Source of the DNA: an uncultured Macellibacteroides sp.
Lineage (GTDB): Bacteria > Bacteroidota > Bacteroidia > Bacteroidales > Tannerellaceae
Length of the DNA stretch: 64,000 bases
NCBI RefSeq assembly: GCF_963667135.1
Contig: NZ_OY762974.1
Location: forward strand, 2,604,001-2,668,000
Direction: 5' to 3'
The notes below the pieces were generated by a model. The model was given only the letters and a program-made list of their open reading frames with translations. It was not told the DNA's origin and did no database searches. The position numbers and the translations under genes were made by a program. Shown here piece after piece: positions 54,115 through 62,993 of this stretch; positions within the stretch are counted from its first letter, which is position 1; every line of letters begins with the position of its first letter.

Positions 54115-54153
54115 AAGGTCGCGCAGAGGGCAAAAACCCTGTCGCACGACCTT
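54115..54153 (-). terminator. Terminator of the serine/DUF1015 operon
   Basis: Imperfect long stem (AAGGTCGTGCG.../CGCGACCTT with GGG/CCC at the loop) followed on the minus strand by TTCTTTTT. It lies 65 bp after the DUF1015 stop. Confidence 0.75.
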
Positions 54154-54217
54154 AATTATGTTTATGTTTGCGGGAAGCATTTAGGGCAGCTTCCGGACCC
54201 AATATAAATTCTATTAC

Positions 54218-55465
54218 TTAATCGAGTGAGTGAATAACCAGACCCGAACGAAGTTTAGGCTCGAACCAGGTGGTTTTAGGAGGCATGATGTTTCCCGTAT
54301 CTGCAATGTCGATAAGCTGTTTCATCGATACCGGATACAAAGCGAGTGCAACACGCATTTCACCACTGTCTACTCTGTTCTTTAATTCTCCCAATCCACG
54401 AATACCTCCAACGAAGTCGATACGTTTATCGGAACGAAGGTCCTTGATACCAAGAACTTCATCCAAAATAAGATTGGACGAAATGGTAACATCCAGTACA
54501 CCGATAGGATCGTTGTCGTTGTATGTGCCCGGTTTGGCAGTAAGTGAATACCACTTGCCGCTAAGATACAAAGCAAAATTGTGAAGCTGATTTGGTTTGT
54601 AAATATCCGCGCCTTTTTCTTCTACAATAAAGTTGTTGCCAATCTTTGTCAGAAACTCTGCATCGCTTAAACCGTTCAGGTCTTTTACCACACGGTTGTA
54701 ATCAATGATGGTAAGCTGATCGGCAGGGAAGCATACAGCCATAAAATAGTTATATTCTTCTTTCCCTGTATGGTTGGGATTCTGTTGTGCTTTTTCGGCA
54801 CCTACCAAAGCCGCTGCCGCAGAACGGTGGTGACCGTCGGCAATGTATAGCGAAGGCATATCCGCAAACAGTTCGGTAATACGAGCCATATCCTTTTCGC
54901 AATCAATTATCCAGAACTGATGTCCAAATCCATCGGGCTGAGCTGTAAAATCGTAAACAGGAGTATTCGCTGTATATTTCTTTACAATAGCATCCAACTC
55001 GGCATTATCGGGGTAAGCAAAAAATACCGGTTCGATGTTTGCATTGTTCACACGCACATGCTTCATCCGGTCTTCTTCCTTATCGCGGCGGGTAAGCTCA
55101 TGTTTTTTGATATTACCCTTCATATAGTCGTCAACATACGCGCACACCACCAGGCCATATTGAGTACGGCCATTCATTGTCTGTGCATAAACGTAATATT
55201 GTTCTTTGTCATCCTGAACAAACCATCCGTTCTTTTTGAACAGGGCGAAGTTTTCGGCAGCTTTTTGATAAACAGCTTCATCGTGCTCATCGGTTCCAAC
55301 GGGAAAATCTATTTCCGGCTTGATAATATGATATAATGATTTTTCATTTCCCAATGCCTCTGCACGTGCCTCTTCAGAGTTAAGTACGTCGTAAGGGCGG
55401 GAGGCCACCTGTTCAATAAATGCCTGCGGGGGCCGAATACCTCTAAAAGGTTTAATGTTAGCCAT
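54218..55465 (-). CDS. DUF1015 family protein
   Basis: 415 residues, start KPFRGIRPPQAFIEQVASRP (as IKPFRGIRPP). It carries LYIADGHHRSAAALVGAEKA (as ADGHHRSAA, about residue 210). That short motif resembles the GHHR/GHR nucleotide loop of ParB/sulfiredoxin-fold proteins, including the free serine kinases SerK and SbnI. Third gene after serC and serA with a hairpin before it, so it probably acts in serine metabolism. No phosphoserine phosphatase gene is in this operon. Function inferred from context only. Confidence 0.85.
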   Translation of the reverse strand: MANIKPFRGIRPPQAFIEQVASRPYDVLNSEEARAEALGNEKSLYHIIKPEIDFPVGTDEHDEAVYQKAAENFALFKKNGWFVQDDKEQYYVYAQTMNGRTQYGLVVCAYVDDYMKGNIKKHELTRRDKEEDRMKHVRVNNANIEPVFFAYPDNAELDAIVKKYTANTPVYDFTAQPDGFGHQFWIIDCEKDMARITELFADMPSLYIADGHHRSAAAALVGAEKAQQNPNHTGKEEYNYFMAVCFPADQLTIIDYNRVVKDLNGLSDAEFLTKIGNNFIVEEKGADIYKPNQLHNFALYLSGKWYSLTAKPGTYNDNDPIGVLDVTISSNLILDEVLGIKDLRSDKRIDFVGGIRGLGELKNRVDSGEMRVALALYPVSMKQLIDIADTGNIMPPKTTWFEPKLRSGLVIHSLD

Positions 55466-55487
55466 GGTTTTTTATATTTGAATAGAA

Positions 55488-55527
55488 AAGGTAGTTAGAA
55501 GAAACAGTCGTTTCCTTTAACTACCTT
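55488..55527 (-). terminator. Hairpin between serA and the DUF1015 gene
   Basis: AAGGTAGTTA/TAACTACCTT with an interrupted inner GGAAAC/GTTTCT stem, followed on the minus strand by TTCTATTC. Probably partial termination inside the operon. Confidence 0.6.
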
Positions 55528-55541
55528 ATATACATCTTAAA

Positions 55542-56465
55542 TTACTTATTAACCTTGTATTTGCAGTTTCCGTTTACCACGAAATCAACAATCTGATTTG
55601 CCGCAGCAAGACCTGCATTTACATTTGCTTCGGAAGTTTGTGCACCCATCTTTTTGGGAGTTCCGAAGTAACGATCAGCATACTTTTCTGTTAGTTCAGC
55701 ATCGTTAGAAGGTTTGATATCTGATAGATATACAAAATCAGGACGTTCTTCGAACATTTTTACCAAACCAGCTTCATCGATAACCTCTTTACGTGCTGTG
55801 TTTACAACGATAGCACCCTTAGGCATCTTGTTCATCAGTTCGAAGTTGATTGAATTCTTTGTTTCCGCAGTAGCAGGGATATGTAAAGAAATAATCTGGC
55901 ATTTTTCGAACAACTCTTCAGTAGAACCAAGCGCTTTTACTCCATCGTTTTCAATAATAGCGGCAGGGCAGAAAGCATCGTAAGCATACACCTTCATTCC
56001 GAATCCTTTGGCGATGCGAGCCACATTGCGGCCAACATTCCCGTAAGCAAGAATACCTAATTTCTTTGTAAGAAGTTCGGTTCCCGAAGTACCGTTGTAT
56101 CTGTTACGGATGGAATAAAGCAACATACCAAATACTAGTTCGGCAACTGCGTTGGCATTCTGTCCCGGTGTATTCATCACACATACGTTATGAGCCGTTG
56201 CAGCATCAAGATCCACATTGTCGTAACCGGCACCCGCGCGAACAACAATCTTTAGATTCTTTGCTGCGTCAAGCACTTCGGCATCGATAATGTCGCTACG
56301 GATAATGATGGCATCCACATCTTTCACAGCATCAAGAAGCTGTGCTTTTTCCGTATATTTTTCAAGAAGAGCCAGTTCGAAACCGGCCGCTTCTATAATT
56401 TCACGGATTCCTTTTACGGCAACCGCCGCAAAAGGTTTATCTGTTGCAATTAATACTTTTGTCAT
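55542..56465 (-). CDS. serA: D-3-phosphoglycerate dehydrogenase
   Basis: 307 residues from the ATG MTKVLIATDK, one base after the serC stop; a start six codons earlier would lie in serC. First step of serine synthesis. NAD-binding GILAYGNVGRNVARIAKGFG, then RAGAGYDNVDLDAA, and SLHIPATAETKNSI with the catalytic region NTARKEVIDE. No ACT or ASB regulatory domain, so it is the short type probably not inhibited by serine in the E. coli manner. Confidence 0.95.
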   Translation of the reverse strand: MTKVLIATDKPFAAVAVKGIREIIEAAGFELALLEKYTEKAQLLDAVKDVDAIIIRSDIIDAEVLDAAKNLKIVVRAGAGYDNVDLDAATAHNVCVMNTPGQNANAVAELVFGMLLYSIRNRYNGTSGTELLTKKLGILAYGNVGRNVARIAKGFGMKVYAYDAFCPAAIIENDGVKALGSTEELFEKCQIISLHIPATAETKNSINFELMNKMPKGAIVVNTARKEVIDEAGLVKMFEERPDFVYLSDIKPSNDAELTEKYADRYFGTPKKMGAQTSEANVNAGLAAANQIVDFVVNGNCKYKVNK

Positions 56466-56466
56466 T

Positions 56467-57534
56467 TTAGTGGAGTTTTTCAAATTCCTGCATGGTTGCG
56501 ATCAATGCTTCAACGCTGCTCTTAGGCATTGCGTTATACAAGGAAGCACGGAAACCACCTACAGAACGGTGACCCTTAATACCTACCATACCGGCAGCAG
56601 ATGCAAATGAATTGAATTCGGCTTCCAGTTCCTGATATTCTTCATTCATAACAAAGCAAACATTCATGATAGAACGGTCTTCTACAGCAGTTGTTCCTTT
56701 AAACAATCTGTTGCGGTCAATTTCATCATAAAGAATAGCAGCCTTTTCAAGATTGATCTTTTCAAGAGCAGCAACACCACCCAATTCCTTGTACCATCTT
56801 AAAGTCTGCAATGCAGCGAAGATAGGCAATACAGGAGGCGTATTGAACATAGACTCTTTTTTGATATGAGTCCGGTAATCAAGCATCGTTGGAATAGCAC
56901 GATCCATCTTGCCCAGAGCACCTTCGCGAACGATTGCCAAAGTAACACCTGCAGGAGCAAGGTTTTTCTGAGCGCCGGCATAGATGATATCATATTTTGA
57001 AACATCGATGGGACGAGAGAAGATGTCGGACGACATGTCTGCAACAAGCGGACAGCCTACTTCCGGATCAAAACGCATCTCTGTACCAAAGATGGTGTTG
57101 TTTGTTGTAAAGTGAAAATATTCCGAGTCCGGAGAAACAGTAAAGTTCTTAGGAATAAAAGAGTAATTTGAATCTTTCGAAGAAGCAACTACTTCAACAT
57201 CCCCAAAGAATTTTGCTTCTTTAATGGCATTTGATGCCCAGGTGCCAGTGTCTAAATAAGACGCTTTTTTGTTTAACAAGTTAAACGGTACCATACAGAA
57301 TTGCAAACTTGCTCCACCGCCTAAGAATACAACTTCGTAGCCAGCAGGAACATCAAGCAATTCTTTAATAAGTGCACGTGCTTCGTCGCTTACGGCCACA
57401 AACTCTTTGCTTCTGTGCGACACTTCAAGAAGCGATAAACCAGTGCCTGCGAAGTTTTCGACAGCAGCAGCAGTGTTCTTGATTGTGTACTCACTTAAGA
57501 TAGAGGGACCAGCATAAAAATTGTGCTTTTTCAT
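56467..57534 (-). CDS. serC: Phosphoserine aminotransferase
   Basis: 355 residues, start [18 protein letters not shown]-binding Lys in [18 protein letters not shown] (about residue 193) and [16 protein letters not shown] at the C-terminus. It makes 3-phosphoserine from the SerA product. First gene of the serC-serA-DUF1015 operon; a near-consensus TACTTTCG box lies upstream. Confidence 0.97.
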   Translation of the reverse strand: MKKHNFYAGPSILSEYTIKNTAAAVENFAGTGLSLLEVSHRSKEFVAVSDEARALIKELLDVPAGYEVVFLGGGASLQFCMVPFNLLNKKASYLDTGTWASNAIKEAKFFGDVEVVASSKDSNYSFIPKNFTVSPDSEYFHFTTNNTIFGTEMRFDPEVGCPLVADMSSDIFSRPIDVSKYDIIYAGAQKNLAPAGVTLAIVREGALGKMDRAIPTMLDYRTHIKKESMFNTPPVLPIFAALQTLRWYKELGGVAALEKINLEKAAILYDEIDRNRLFKGTTAVEDRSIMNVCFVMNEEYQELEAEFNSFASAAGMVGIKGHRSVGGFRASLYNAMPKSSVEALIATMQEFEKLH

Positions 57535-57706
57535 ACCATTGTTTTTTTAATATTATTGTTTAAAAAGTAACATCTTATCATTTAGAGCGGCGAAAGTACT
57601 GTTTTTTTCGAAACCAACAATCTTTCTATACGAAAAAATGATTTCGAAACAGTGTTAATTCGTTACAATCCTCTAGAAACATACCTAAAATAGTAACAGA
57701 ATAACA

Positions 57707-58981
57707 TTAAAACCTTTCTCCCCACAAGTTTTTCATGTGTTCAATCAACTTGCTTTCCGCCGCATTGGGTTGCCCTACCCACAGCCGCTCGTTCTTTAAT
57801 TCGTGGGGAAGATACTCCTGACGAACGAAATGACCTTCAAAGTCGTGTGCATACTTATACTCTTTCCCGTAGTTCAATTCGGCCATCAGTTGGGTAGGAG
57901 CGTTTCGCAGATGCAGAGGCACGGGCAGATTTCCTGTACGGTTTACCAGCGCCAACGCATCGTCGATGGCTAAGTACGCTGAATTACTTTTAGCGCTGCA
58001 AGCAAGGTAAACGGTTGTTTCCGCAAGGATAATCCGTCCTTCCGGCCATCCGATTTTCTTTAATGCTTCAAAGCAGGCATTAGCAAGCAACAACGCATTG
58101 GGATTGGCCAGCCCGATATCTTCGGCAGCCGATATCACTAACCGGCGTGCGATAAATTCCGGATCTTCACCACCCGCAACCATACGTGCCAGCCAATAGA
58201 TGGCAGCATCCGGGTCGCTTCCCCGGATCGATTTTATGAAGGCGGAGATAATGTCGTAATGCATTTCTCCTCCCTTGTCGTAAGCCGCCGGATTTTCCTG
58301 CAACCTCTCCACAACAGTTTCATCGGTAATCAACACCTCGTCCGATTCGCTGGCTGAAACAAGCAAGTCGATTATATTAAGCAACTTGCGGGCATCACCC
58401 CCCGAAAAGCGGAGCAAGGCATCTGTTTCTTGTATAGTAAATGTTTTTTGTTTCAGTACAACATCTTCCGTAACAGCCTTATTTAATAAGGTAAGCAAAT
58501 CGTCTTTCCCCAACGACTTAAGTACGTACACCTGGCAACGGGAGAGGAGCGGACGAATTACCTCGAACGAGGGATTCTCGGTGGTAGCCCCAATCAGGGT
58601 AACCACCCCGGTTTCCACAGCGTTAAGTAACGAATCTTGCTGCGATTTGCTAAAGCGATGGATCTCGTCAATAAAAAGGATGGGCGATATCGTATTAAAG
58701 AAGCGGTTGCTTTTGGCCTTTTCGATCACGTCGCGCACATCCTTTACACCCGAACTGACGGCACTCAAGGTATAAAAAGTAGTCTCCAGTCTGGCCGCTA
58801 TTATCTGAGCCAGTGTAGTTTTTCCTACGCCCGGAGGCCCCCAAAGAATAAATGACGGAACACGACCAGCTTCTATCATCTTGCGCAATACAGAACCCGG
58901 GCCGACCAGGTGTTTCTGACCCACATAGTCGTCCAGTGTCCTGGGGCGCATTCGTTCTGCCAACGGTTGATTCATGTTCAC
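57707..58981 (-). CDS. rarA: Replication-associated recombination protein A (MgsA/RarA)
   Basis: 424-residue AAA+ ATPase related to clamp loaders. It acts at stalled forks and on single-strand DNA ends. Walker A ILWGPPGVGKTTLAQ (about 46-60), Walker B LFIDEIHRFSKSQQD, sensor GATTENPSFEVI, and the C-terminal tetramer domain with FEGHFVRQEYLPHEL. Monocistronic. Confidence 0.96.
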   Translation of the reverse strand: MNMNQPLAERMRPRTLDDYVGQKHLVGPGSVLRKMIEAGRVPSFILWGPPGVGKTTLAQIIAARLETTFYTLSAVSSGVKDVRDVIEKAKSNRFFNTISPILFIDEIHRFSKSQQDSLLNAVETGVVTLIGATTENPSFEVIRPLLSRCQVYVLKSLGKDDLLTLLNKAVTEDVVLKQKTFTIQETDALLRFSGGDARKLLNIIDLLVSASESDEVLITDETVVERLQENPAAYDKGGEMHYDIISAFIKSIRGSDPDAAIYWLARMVAGGEDPEFIARRLVISAAEDIGLANPNALLLANACFEALKKIGWPEGRIILAETTVYLACSAKSNSAYLAIDDALALVNRTGNLPVPLHLRNAPTQLMAELNYGKEYKYAHDFEGHFVRQEYLPHELKNERLWVGQPNAAESKLIEHMKNLWGERF

Positions 58982-59008
58982 AAAATTCGCATATTATATT
59001 TACTTATC

Positions 59009-59064
59009 AAAAAACTCACCGTTAAAAAACCCGAAGCTTTTTGCTGTCTGGTCTTCTAACGGTG
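59009..59064 (-). terminator. Terminator of rfbC-rfbB
   Basis: CACCGTTA/TAACGGTG outer 8-bp stem enclosing an AAAAAGC-TTCG-GGTTTTT inner hairpin. On the minus strand it is followed by AGTTTTTTG. Confidence 0.75.
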
Positions 59065-59091
59065 TTTATTATTTATTGTTGTAATCCGCGA

Positions 59092-60231
59092 TTAACGGTT
59101 GCCATACATTTGTGTATAATATTTCAAATAATCGCCCCCTGCTATCTCTTCTACCCAAGCCTGGTTTTCAAGATACCAGCGAATGGTCTTAACGATACCC
59201 ACTTCGAAAGAAGTTTCCGGTAACCAACCCAGTTCTTTGCTAATCTTAGAAGGGTCGATAGCGTAACGCTGATCGTGTCCCAGACGATCCTTCACGAAAG
59301 TGATCAGGTCGTAGTTAATCCAGTCGATGGCAATCTCGCCATTGGCATCCATCACTTGTTTCTTAAGCACCTTACGGAATTTAGGCTCGTCTGTCATCAA
59401 TTGGCGAATTGTATCAATCGTAAGCTTTACAATCTCAATGTTTTGCTTCTCGTTGTGACCCCCTACGTTGTATATTTCACCTACGCGACCACGGCGAACA
59501 ACTGCATCAATAGCCTTACAATGATCTTCTACGTACAACCAGTCACGTACATTAGTCCCATCACCATAGACCGGCAGCGACTTTCCTTCCAGAATATTCT
59601 TTATAATGAGAGGAATCAGCTTTTCGGGGAAGTGATACGGGCCGTAGTTGTTTGAACAGCGGGTAATGGTTACAGGCATTTTGTAAGTCTCGTTATAAGC
59701 CTTTACAAATAAATCGGCACTTGTTTTGGAAGCGCTGTACGGACTACGAGGATCGAGCGGAGTAGTTTCATGGAAATACCCTTCGGCACCCAGACTGCCA
59801 TATACCTCGTCGGTCGATACCTGATGGAACCTAACACCTTCGCGCCAGGTAGGGTAACCCTGCTCGTCTTTACCGGTAACCCATGCGCGACGGGCAGCAT
59901 CCAGCAAATTCTGTGTACCCAGAATGTTAACCTGCAAAAACAACTGCGGATTCTCAATACTGCGGTCAACATGGCTCTCGGCGGCAAAGTTCACAACGTA
60001 ATCAAAATTGTACTTGGAAAACAGGCTATCAGCCAACTCTTTGTCGCAGATATCACCTTTTACGAACTCGCAGCGATCGCCATCGATATCCCCTGCAATC
60101 GTACCCAGATTACCCGCGTAGGTAAGCAAATCCAAAATCACAATCTTGCAATCCGTGTAGGTAGCAAGCATATACTTTATATAATTAGCTCCAATAAAAC
60201 CGGCCGCACCGGTAACCAAATAAGTTTTCAT
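59092..60231 (-). CDS. rfbB: dTDP-glucose 4,6-dehydratase
   Basis: 379-residue short-chain dehydrogenase-type enzyme. TGAAGFIGANYIKYM (NAD loop), FAAESHVDRSIENP, STDEVYGSLG and catalytic YSASKTSADLFV (Tyr-x3-Lys). Second step of dTDP-rhamnose synthesis for surface glycans. It lies 18 bp after rfbC; the partner genes rfbA and rfbD are not in this window. Confidence 0.97.
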   Translation of the reverse strand: MKTYLVTGAAGFIGANYIKYMLATYTDCKIVILDLLTYAGNLGTIAGDIDGDRCEFVKGDICDKELADSLFSKYNFDYVVNFAAESHVDRSIENPQLFLQVNILGTQNLLDAARRAWVTGKDEQGYPTWREGVRFHQVSTDEVYGSLGAEGYFHETTPLDPRSPYSASKTSADLFVKAYNETYKMPVTITRCSNNYGPYHFPEKLIPLIIKNILEGKSLPVYGDGTNVRDWLYVEDHCKAIDAVVRRGRVGEIYNVGGHNEKQNIEIVKLTIDTIRQLMTDEPKFRKVLKKQVMDANGEIAIDWINYDLITFVKDRLGHDQRYAIDPSKISKELGWLPETSFEVGIVKTIRWYLENQAWVEEIAGGDYLKYYTQMYGNR

Positions 60232-60249
60232 TGTTATAGTTATTCTATA

Positions 60250-60807
60250 TTAGTAAATATAATTAATGTCAGCTTCCGCCAGCAAAGGCGCTTTCATATC
60301 TTTATCAGACAGAATCAAATCCGAAGGATCAGCTATTCTCCAGTCGATGCCAATTTGCGGATCATCAAACCGCAGGCTGCGTTCGCAAGAAGGCGTATAC
60401 GGATTATCTACCTTGTAAGTAAAAACCGCCCGTTCGCTAAGTACATGAAAACCATGGGCAAACCCCTGAGGAATATAAAACTGACGTTTGTTTTCGCCAG
60501 ACAACTCCACCGCCATATATTTACCGAAAGTAGGAGACCCTTTACGCAAATCTACAGCCACATCCAGCACCGTACCCTCAATTACCCGCACCAGTTTAGC
60601 CTGCGAGTAAGGAGCCAGCTGATAATGCAACCCACGTAAAACACCACGGGAAGAACCCGATTCATTTTCCTGAATGAAATTTACTTTCCCAACGTGACGT
60701 TCAAAAACCTCTTGTTTAAACGCCTCCATAAAATACCCACGCGAGTCGGTAAGTACTTTAGGCTCAATAATCCATAAGCCGGAAATCCCGGTTTCTTTAT
60801 ATTCCAT
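60250..60807 (-). CDS. rfbC: dTDP-4-dehydrorhamnose 3,5-epimerase
   Basis: 185-residue cupin enzyme, third step of dTDP-L-rhamnose synthesis. GISGLWIIEPKVLTDSRGYF start, RGLHYQLAPYSQAKLVRV with the catalytic His, and QGFAHGFHVLSE. First gene of the rfbC-rfbB pair, divergent from tRNA-Cys. Confidence 0.96.
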   Translation of the reverse strand: MEYKETGISGLWIIEPKVLTDSRGYFMEAFKQEVFERHVGKVNFIQENESGSSRGVLRGLHYQLAPYSQAKLVRVIEGTVLDVAVDLRKGSPTFGKYMAVELSGENKRQFYIPQGFAHGFHVLSERAVFTYKVDNPYTPSCERSLRFDDPQIGIDWRIADPSDLILSDKDMKAPLLAEADINYIY

Positions 60808-60896
60808 GTGTGTATTCTATAAGAAAAAACAAAGTAAGTCATTTTTACGTACATCTGCAAAACAAATATTTTCTTAACAAAAATAGACTGTAACAC

Positions 60897-60927
60897 TTGC
60901 GCAATTGAAAAATATTACCTTACTTTG
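60897..60927 (+). promoter_or_regulatory. Promoter of tRNA-Cys
   Basis: TTG (60897-60899), 20 bp, TTACTTTG (60920-60927); one mismatch to TAnnTTTG. It lies 35 bp before the tRNA. Confidence 0.65.
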
Positions 60928-60962
60928 CACTCGCAATTCAAGAGAGACTTGCACTTGCGAAG

Positions 60963-61033
60963 GGTTCCTTGGCCGAGTGGCTAGGCACCGGTCTGCAAAA
61001 CCGTCTACGGCGGTTCGAATCCGCCAGGAACCT
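60963..61033 (+). tRNA. tRNA-Cys (GCA)
   Basis: 71 nt: acceptor GGTTCCT/AGGAACC, anticodon GCA in loop CTGCAAA, T-loop TTCGAAT and discriminator U73, the Cys identity base. CCA not encoded. Confidence 0.96.
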
Positions 61034-61038
61034 CTAAA

Positions 61039-61071
61039 GCTTCATTCTTAGGAATGAGGCTTTTTTTATTT
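61039..61071 (+). terminator. Terminator of tRNA-Cys
   Basis: GCTTCATTC-TTAG-GAATGAGGC (one G-U pair) followed by TTTTTTTATTTT. IS copy 3 begins 33 bp after the hairpin. Confidence 0.9.
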
Positions 61072-61116
61072 TAATGGAATTCAAGTAGTTAGCGGATCAA
61101 CCCGAAAAGTTGGGGG

Positions 61117-62037
61117 CTATGCATAAATATTGGTTAATCTAAAAAGAAAATAGGAAATATTCTTTACCCCTCTCAGGCATGCCCTGAAACTTTTTATTTT
61201 AGCGTTGAAAGATTCAGCCGAAGCATTTGTCGACCGATTGTCAAAGTAATTGATGATTGTTTGATAGTGTGCCGAGATTGATCTTTTTACAGTGTTGAAC
61301 TGTTTAAACCCCGCTTGTTCAATCTGTTCATACCAGTGTGCCAGACGAGTAAACGCAACTACTTTTTCTTTCACGGTATGATAGATATGTCTGAGCTGCA
61401 TGGTCAGGTTGTAAGATCTTTCCAGGGAAGGATACCAATGAAAAAGGACTTCAGCTCTGGCCCTTTGATTCGGAGTCCATTTATTCTCTGTTTTAAATAG
61501 CAGGTAGCGGCTTCTTGCCAAAAGTTGTTTACGGGTTTCACCGTTTTTCAGAATTTCAGGAGAATACTTTCTTCCGGCTTCTTTAGCTAACTCCATCTCT
61601 TTACTTTCCTGTTCGATTGCCTCCCAGCGATGTACCACACGGATGTCCTGCAATGCTTCAGTGGCTAGCTTTTGTACATGAAAACGGTCGGTAACAAGAG
61701 TTGCTTTGGGAAACGCCCGCCGAACGATCATCTCCATATTGGCGGCCATATCGATTGTAACTTCTTTGACTTTTAGTCGTTTAGAATGATTGATTCTGTT
61801 TAAAACGTCAAGAACATCAGAGGCCATGGTCCCTTTTACGATAGCGACGATACTTCCTTTTTTACCTTTGGCTTGCTTATTGGTGAGAATCGTATAAAGT
61901 TCATCATAAGTCAGAGCCGTTTCATCCAGACTCAGATGGGAGCCAATGTTTTCGGGGAAAAGAACCCATTTGTCTGCGTGTTCCCGTTGGTCCCACTCAT
62001 AGAAGTCAGATAAGAAGAGCCGGTATTGTTCTTCCAA
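61117..62037 (-). CDS. Transposase frame 2 (DDE catalytic domain), IS copy 3
   Basis: Same protein as in copy 1 with all three catalytic positions (LDETAL, TDRFHV, AESFNAK) intact. TTG is the only conventional start; the frame is open upstream to the T6A4G run and is probably reached by +1 frameshift. Read convergently towards tRNA-Cys. Confidence 0.85.
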   Translation of the reverse strand: MEEQYRLFLSDFYEWDQREHADKWVLFPENIGSHLSLDETALTYDELYTILTNKQAKGKKGSIVAIVKGTMASDVLDVLNRINHSKRLKVKEVTIDMAANMEMIVRRAFPKATLVTDRFHVQKLATEALQDIRVVHRWEAIEQESKEMELAKEAGRKYSPEILKNGETRKQLLARSRYLLFKTENKWTPNQRARAEVLFHWYPSLERSYNLTMQLRHIYHTVKEKVVAFTRLAHWYEQIEQAGFKQFNTVKRSISAHYQTIINYFDNRSTNASAESFNAKIKSFRACLRGVKNISYFLFRLTNIYA

Positions 62038-62080
62038 TTGCTTCCCGTCTACACCATAAAATTCACCAACAGTACGACAG

Positions 62081-62434
62081 CTAACAGGATGAGTATCTAT
62101 GTAATTCTTTTAAAAAAGACGCAAATTCTTGCGTCAAACGAGTTCCTTTAGCTACCATATCCCAATTCCTGCAGACAATATCCCCTGTGCTATGATTGGT
62201 CCACCTTCTACGCCTTACCTGCAGAATCACCACTTTCCCTCGTAGGGGATAGTCTTGTATGGCTACACTGGGATAAAATCCTTTTGATTCAAGTTTATCT
62301 TCTTTATATTCCTCAGGAATAATATTGAGTTCTTCCAGATGAATGGTAATGGTCGAACTTGTCTTTTCTGCAAATACTACTTCAAAGTATTTTAATACGC
62401 CTTCCGGCAATAGCAATTCATAGCCTGTTTCCAT
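62081..62434 (-). CDS. Transposase frame 1 (N-terminal domain), IS copy 3
   Basis: 117 residues from METGYELL, identical to copies 1 and 2. Promoter box TACATTTG directly before the ATG; the extra G in the terminal repeat stretches the -33/-7 distance from 20 to 21 bp in this copy. Confidence 0.75.
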   Translation of the reverse strand: METGYELLLPEGVLKYFEVVFAEKTSSTITIHLEELNIIPEEYKEDKLESKGFYPSVAIQDYPLRGKVVILQVRRRRWTNHSTGDIVCRNWDMVAKGTRLTQEFASFLKELHRYSSC

Positions 62435-62487
62435 AGCTGCAAATGTAGCTCCTTTTCTATTACCCCCCCAACTTTTCGGCTTGATCC

Positions 62488-62993
62488 TAGTTAGCTTTCT
62501 TTTTATGGTGTCTTACATGAAAAAAGTGTAGACCGACCCCCAAAAAACAGGGTAATGTAGCCCAATTATAGCCCGGAAAAAATTATGTCGACAATACGAA
62601 CTTATATACGAAAACACAAACAAACCAAAGGAAACAGGCGATGTAGTAATAATTGTAGTAAAAATATCTTACTGATGTATTAAATCTTCTAATCAGTTGT
62701 CTTCGAATCTAAAAACATTTTTTCCGTTGTCTTTGTGATTTCTCACATAAATTGTCGTGACTATATGGAATGAACAAACGTGTGAATCATGTAATTTTTT
62801 TTCACTATTATGTAACACTATCATTGTTATATAACTATAACTTTGTTTTTCAAATTTGGTAGAGGAATTATTCATTTATAAAATGAATCGTACTGCAAAC
62901 GAATTCATAGCCGGATAAGCGAGATATCAGTCTAGAAGCGTTGTCTTTTTACAATTATCCTGTCAGGCAAATAACTATCTAAAATCAGAACTT
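62488..62993. other. Intergenic region before the polyketide synthase
   Basis: About 500 bp, AT-rich. It begins with the right copy of the IS target duplication. A TAACTTTG box on the plus strand (62838-62845) is the only promoter-like element pointing at the next gene and lacks a -33 partner. A 60-codon minus-strand frame (62693-62875) shows no protein-like features. No RNA gene recognised. Confidence 0.5.

Larger units (their letters stand above)
61094..62487 (-). mobile_element. ISL3-like insertion sequence, copy 3
   Basis: 1394 bp, one base longer than copies 1 and 2 because its left end has a run of seven instead of six G (minus strand). 8-bp target duplication TAGTTAGC at 61086-61093 and 62488-62495. 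Its right end faces the tRNA-Cys terminator, 60 bp from the tRNA 3' end. Confidence 0.95.

Noticed and set aside
60963-62495. tRNA-Cys as the attachment site of an integrated island
   Set aside because: No repeat of the tRNA 3' end and no integrase gene is seen to the right within the window; the IS alone explains the junction.
62693-62875. 60-codon minus-strand frame before the polyketide synthase
   Set aside because: No recognisable features and no promoter in the right place.
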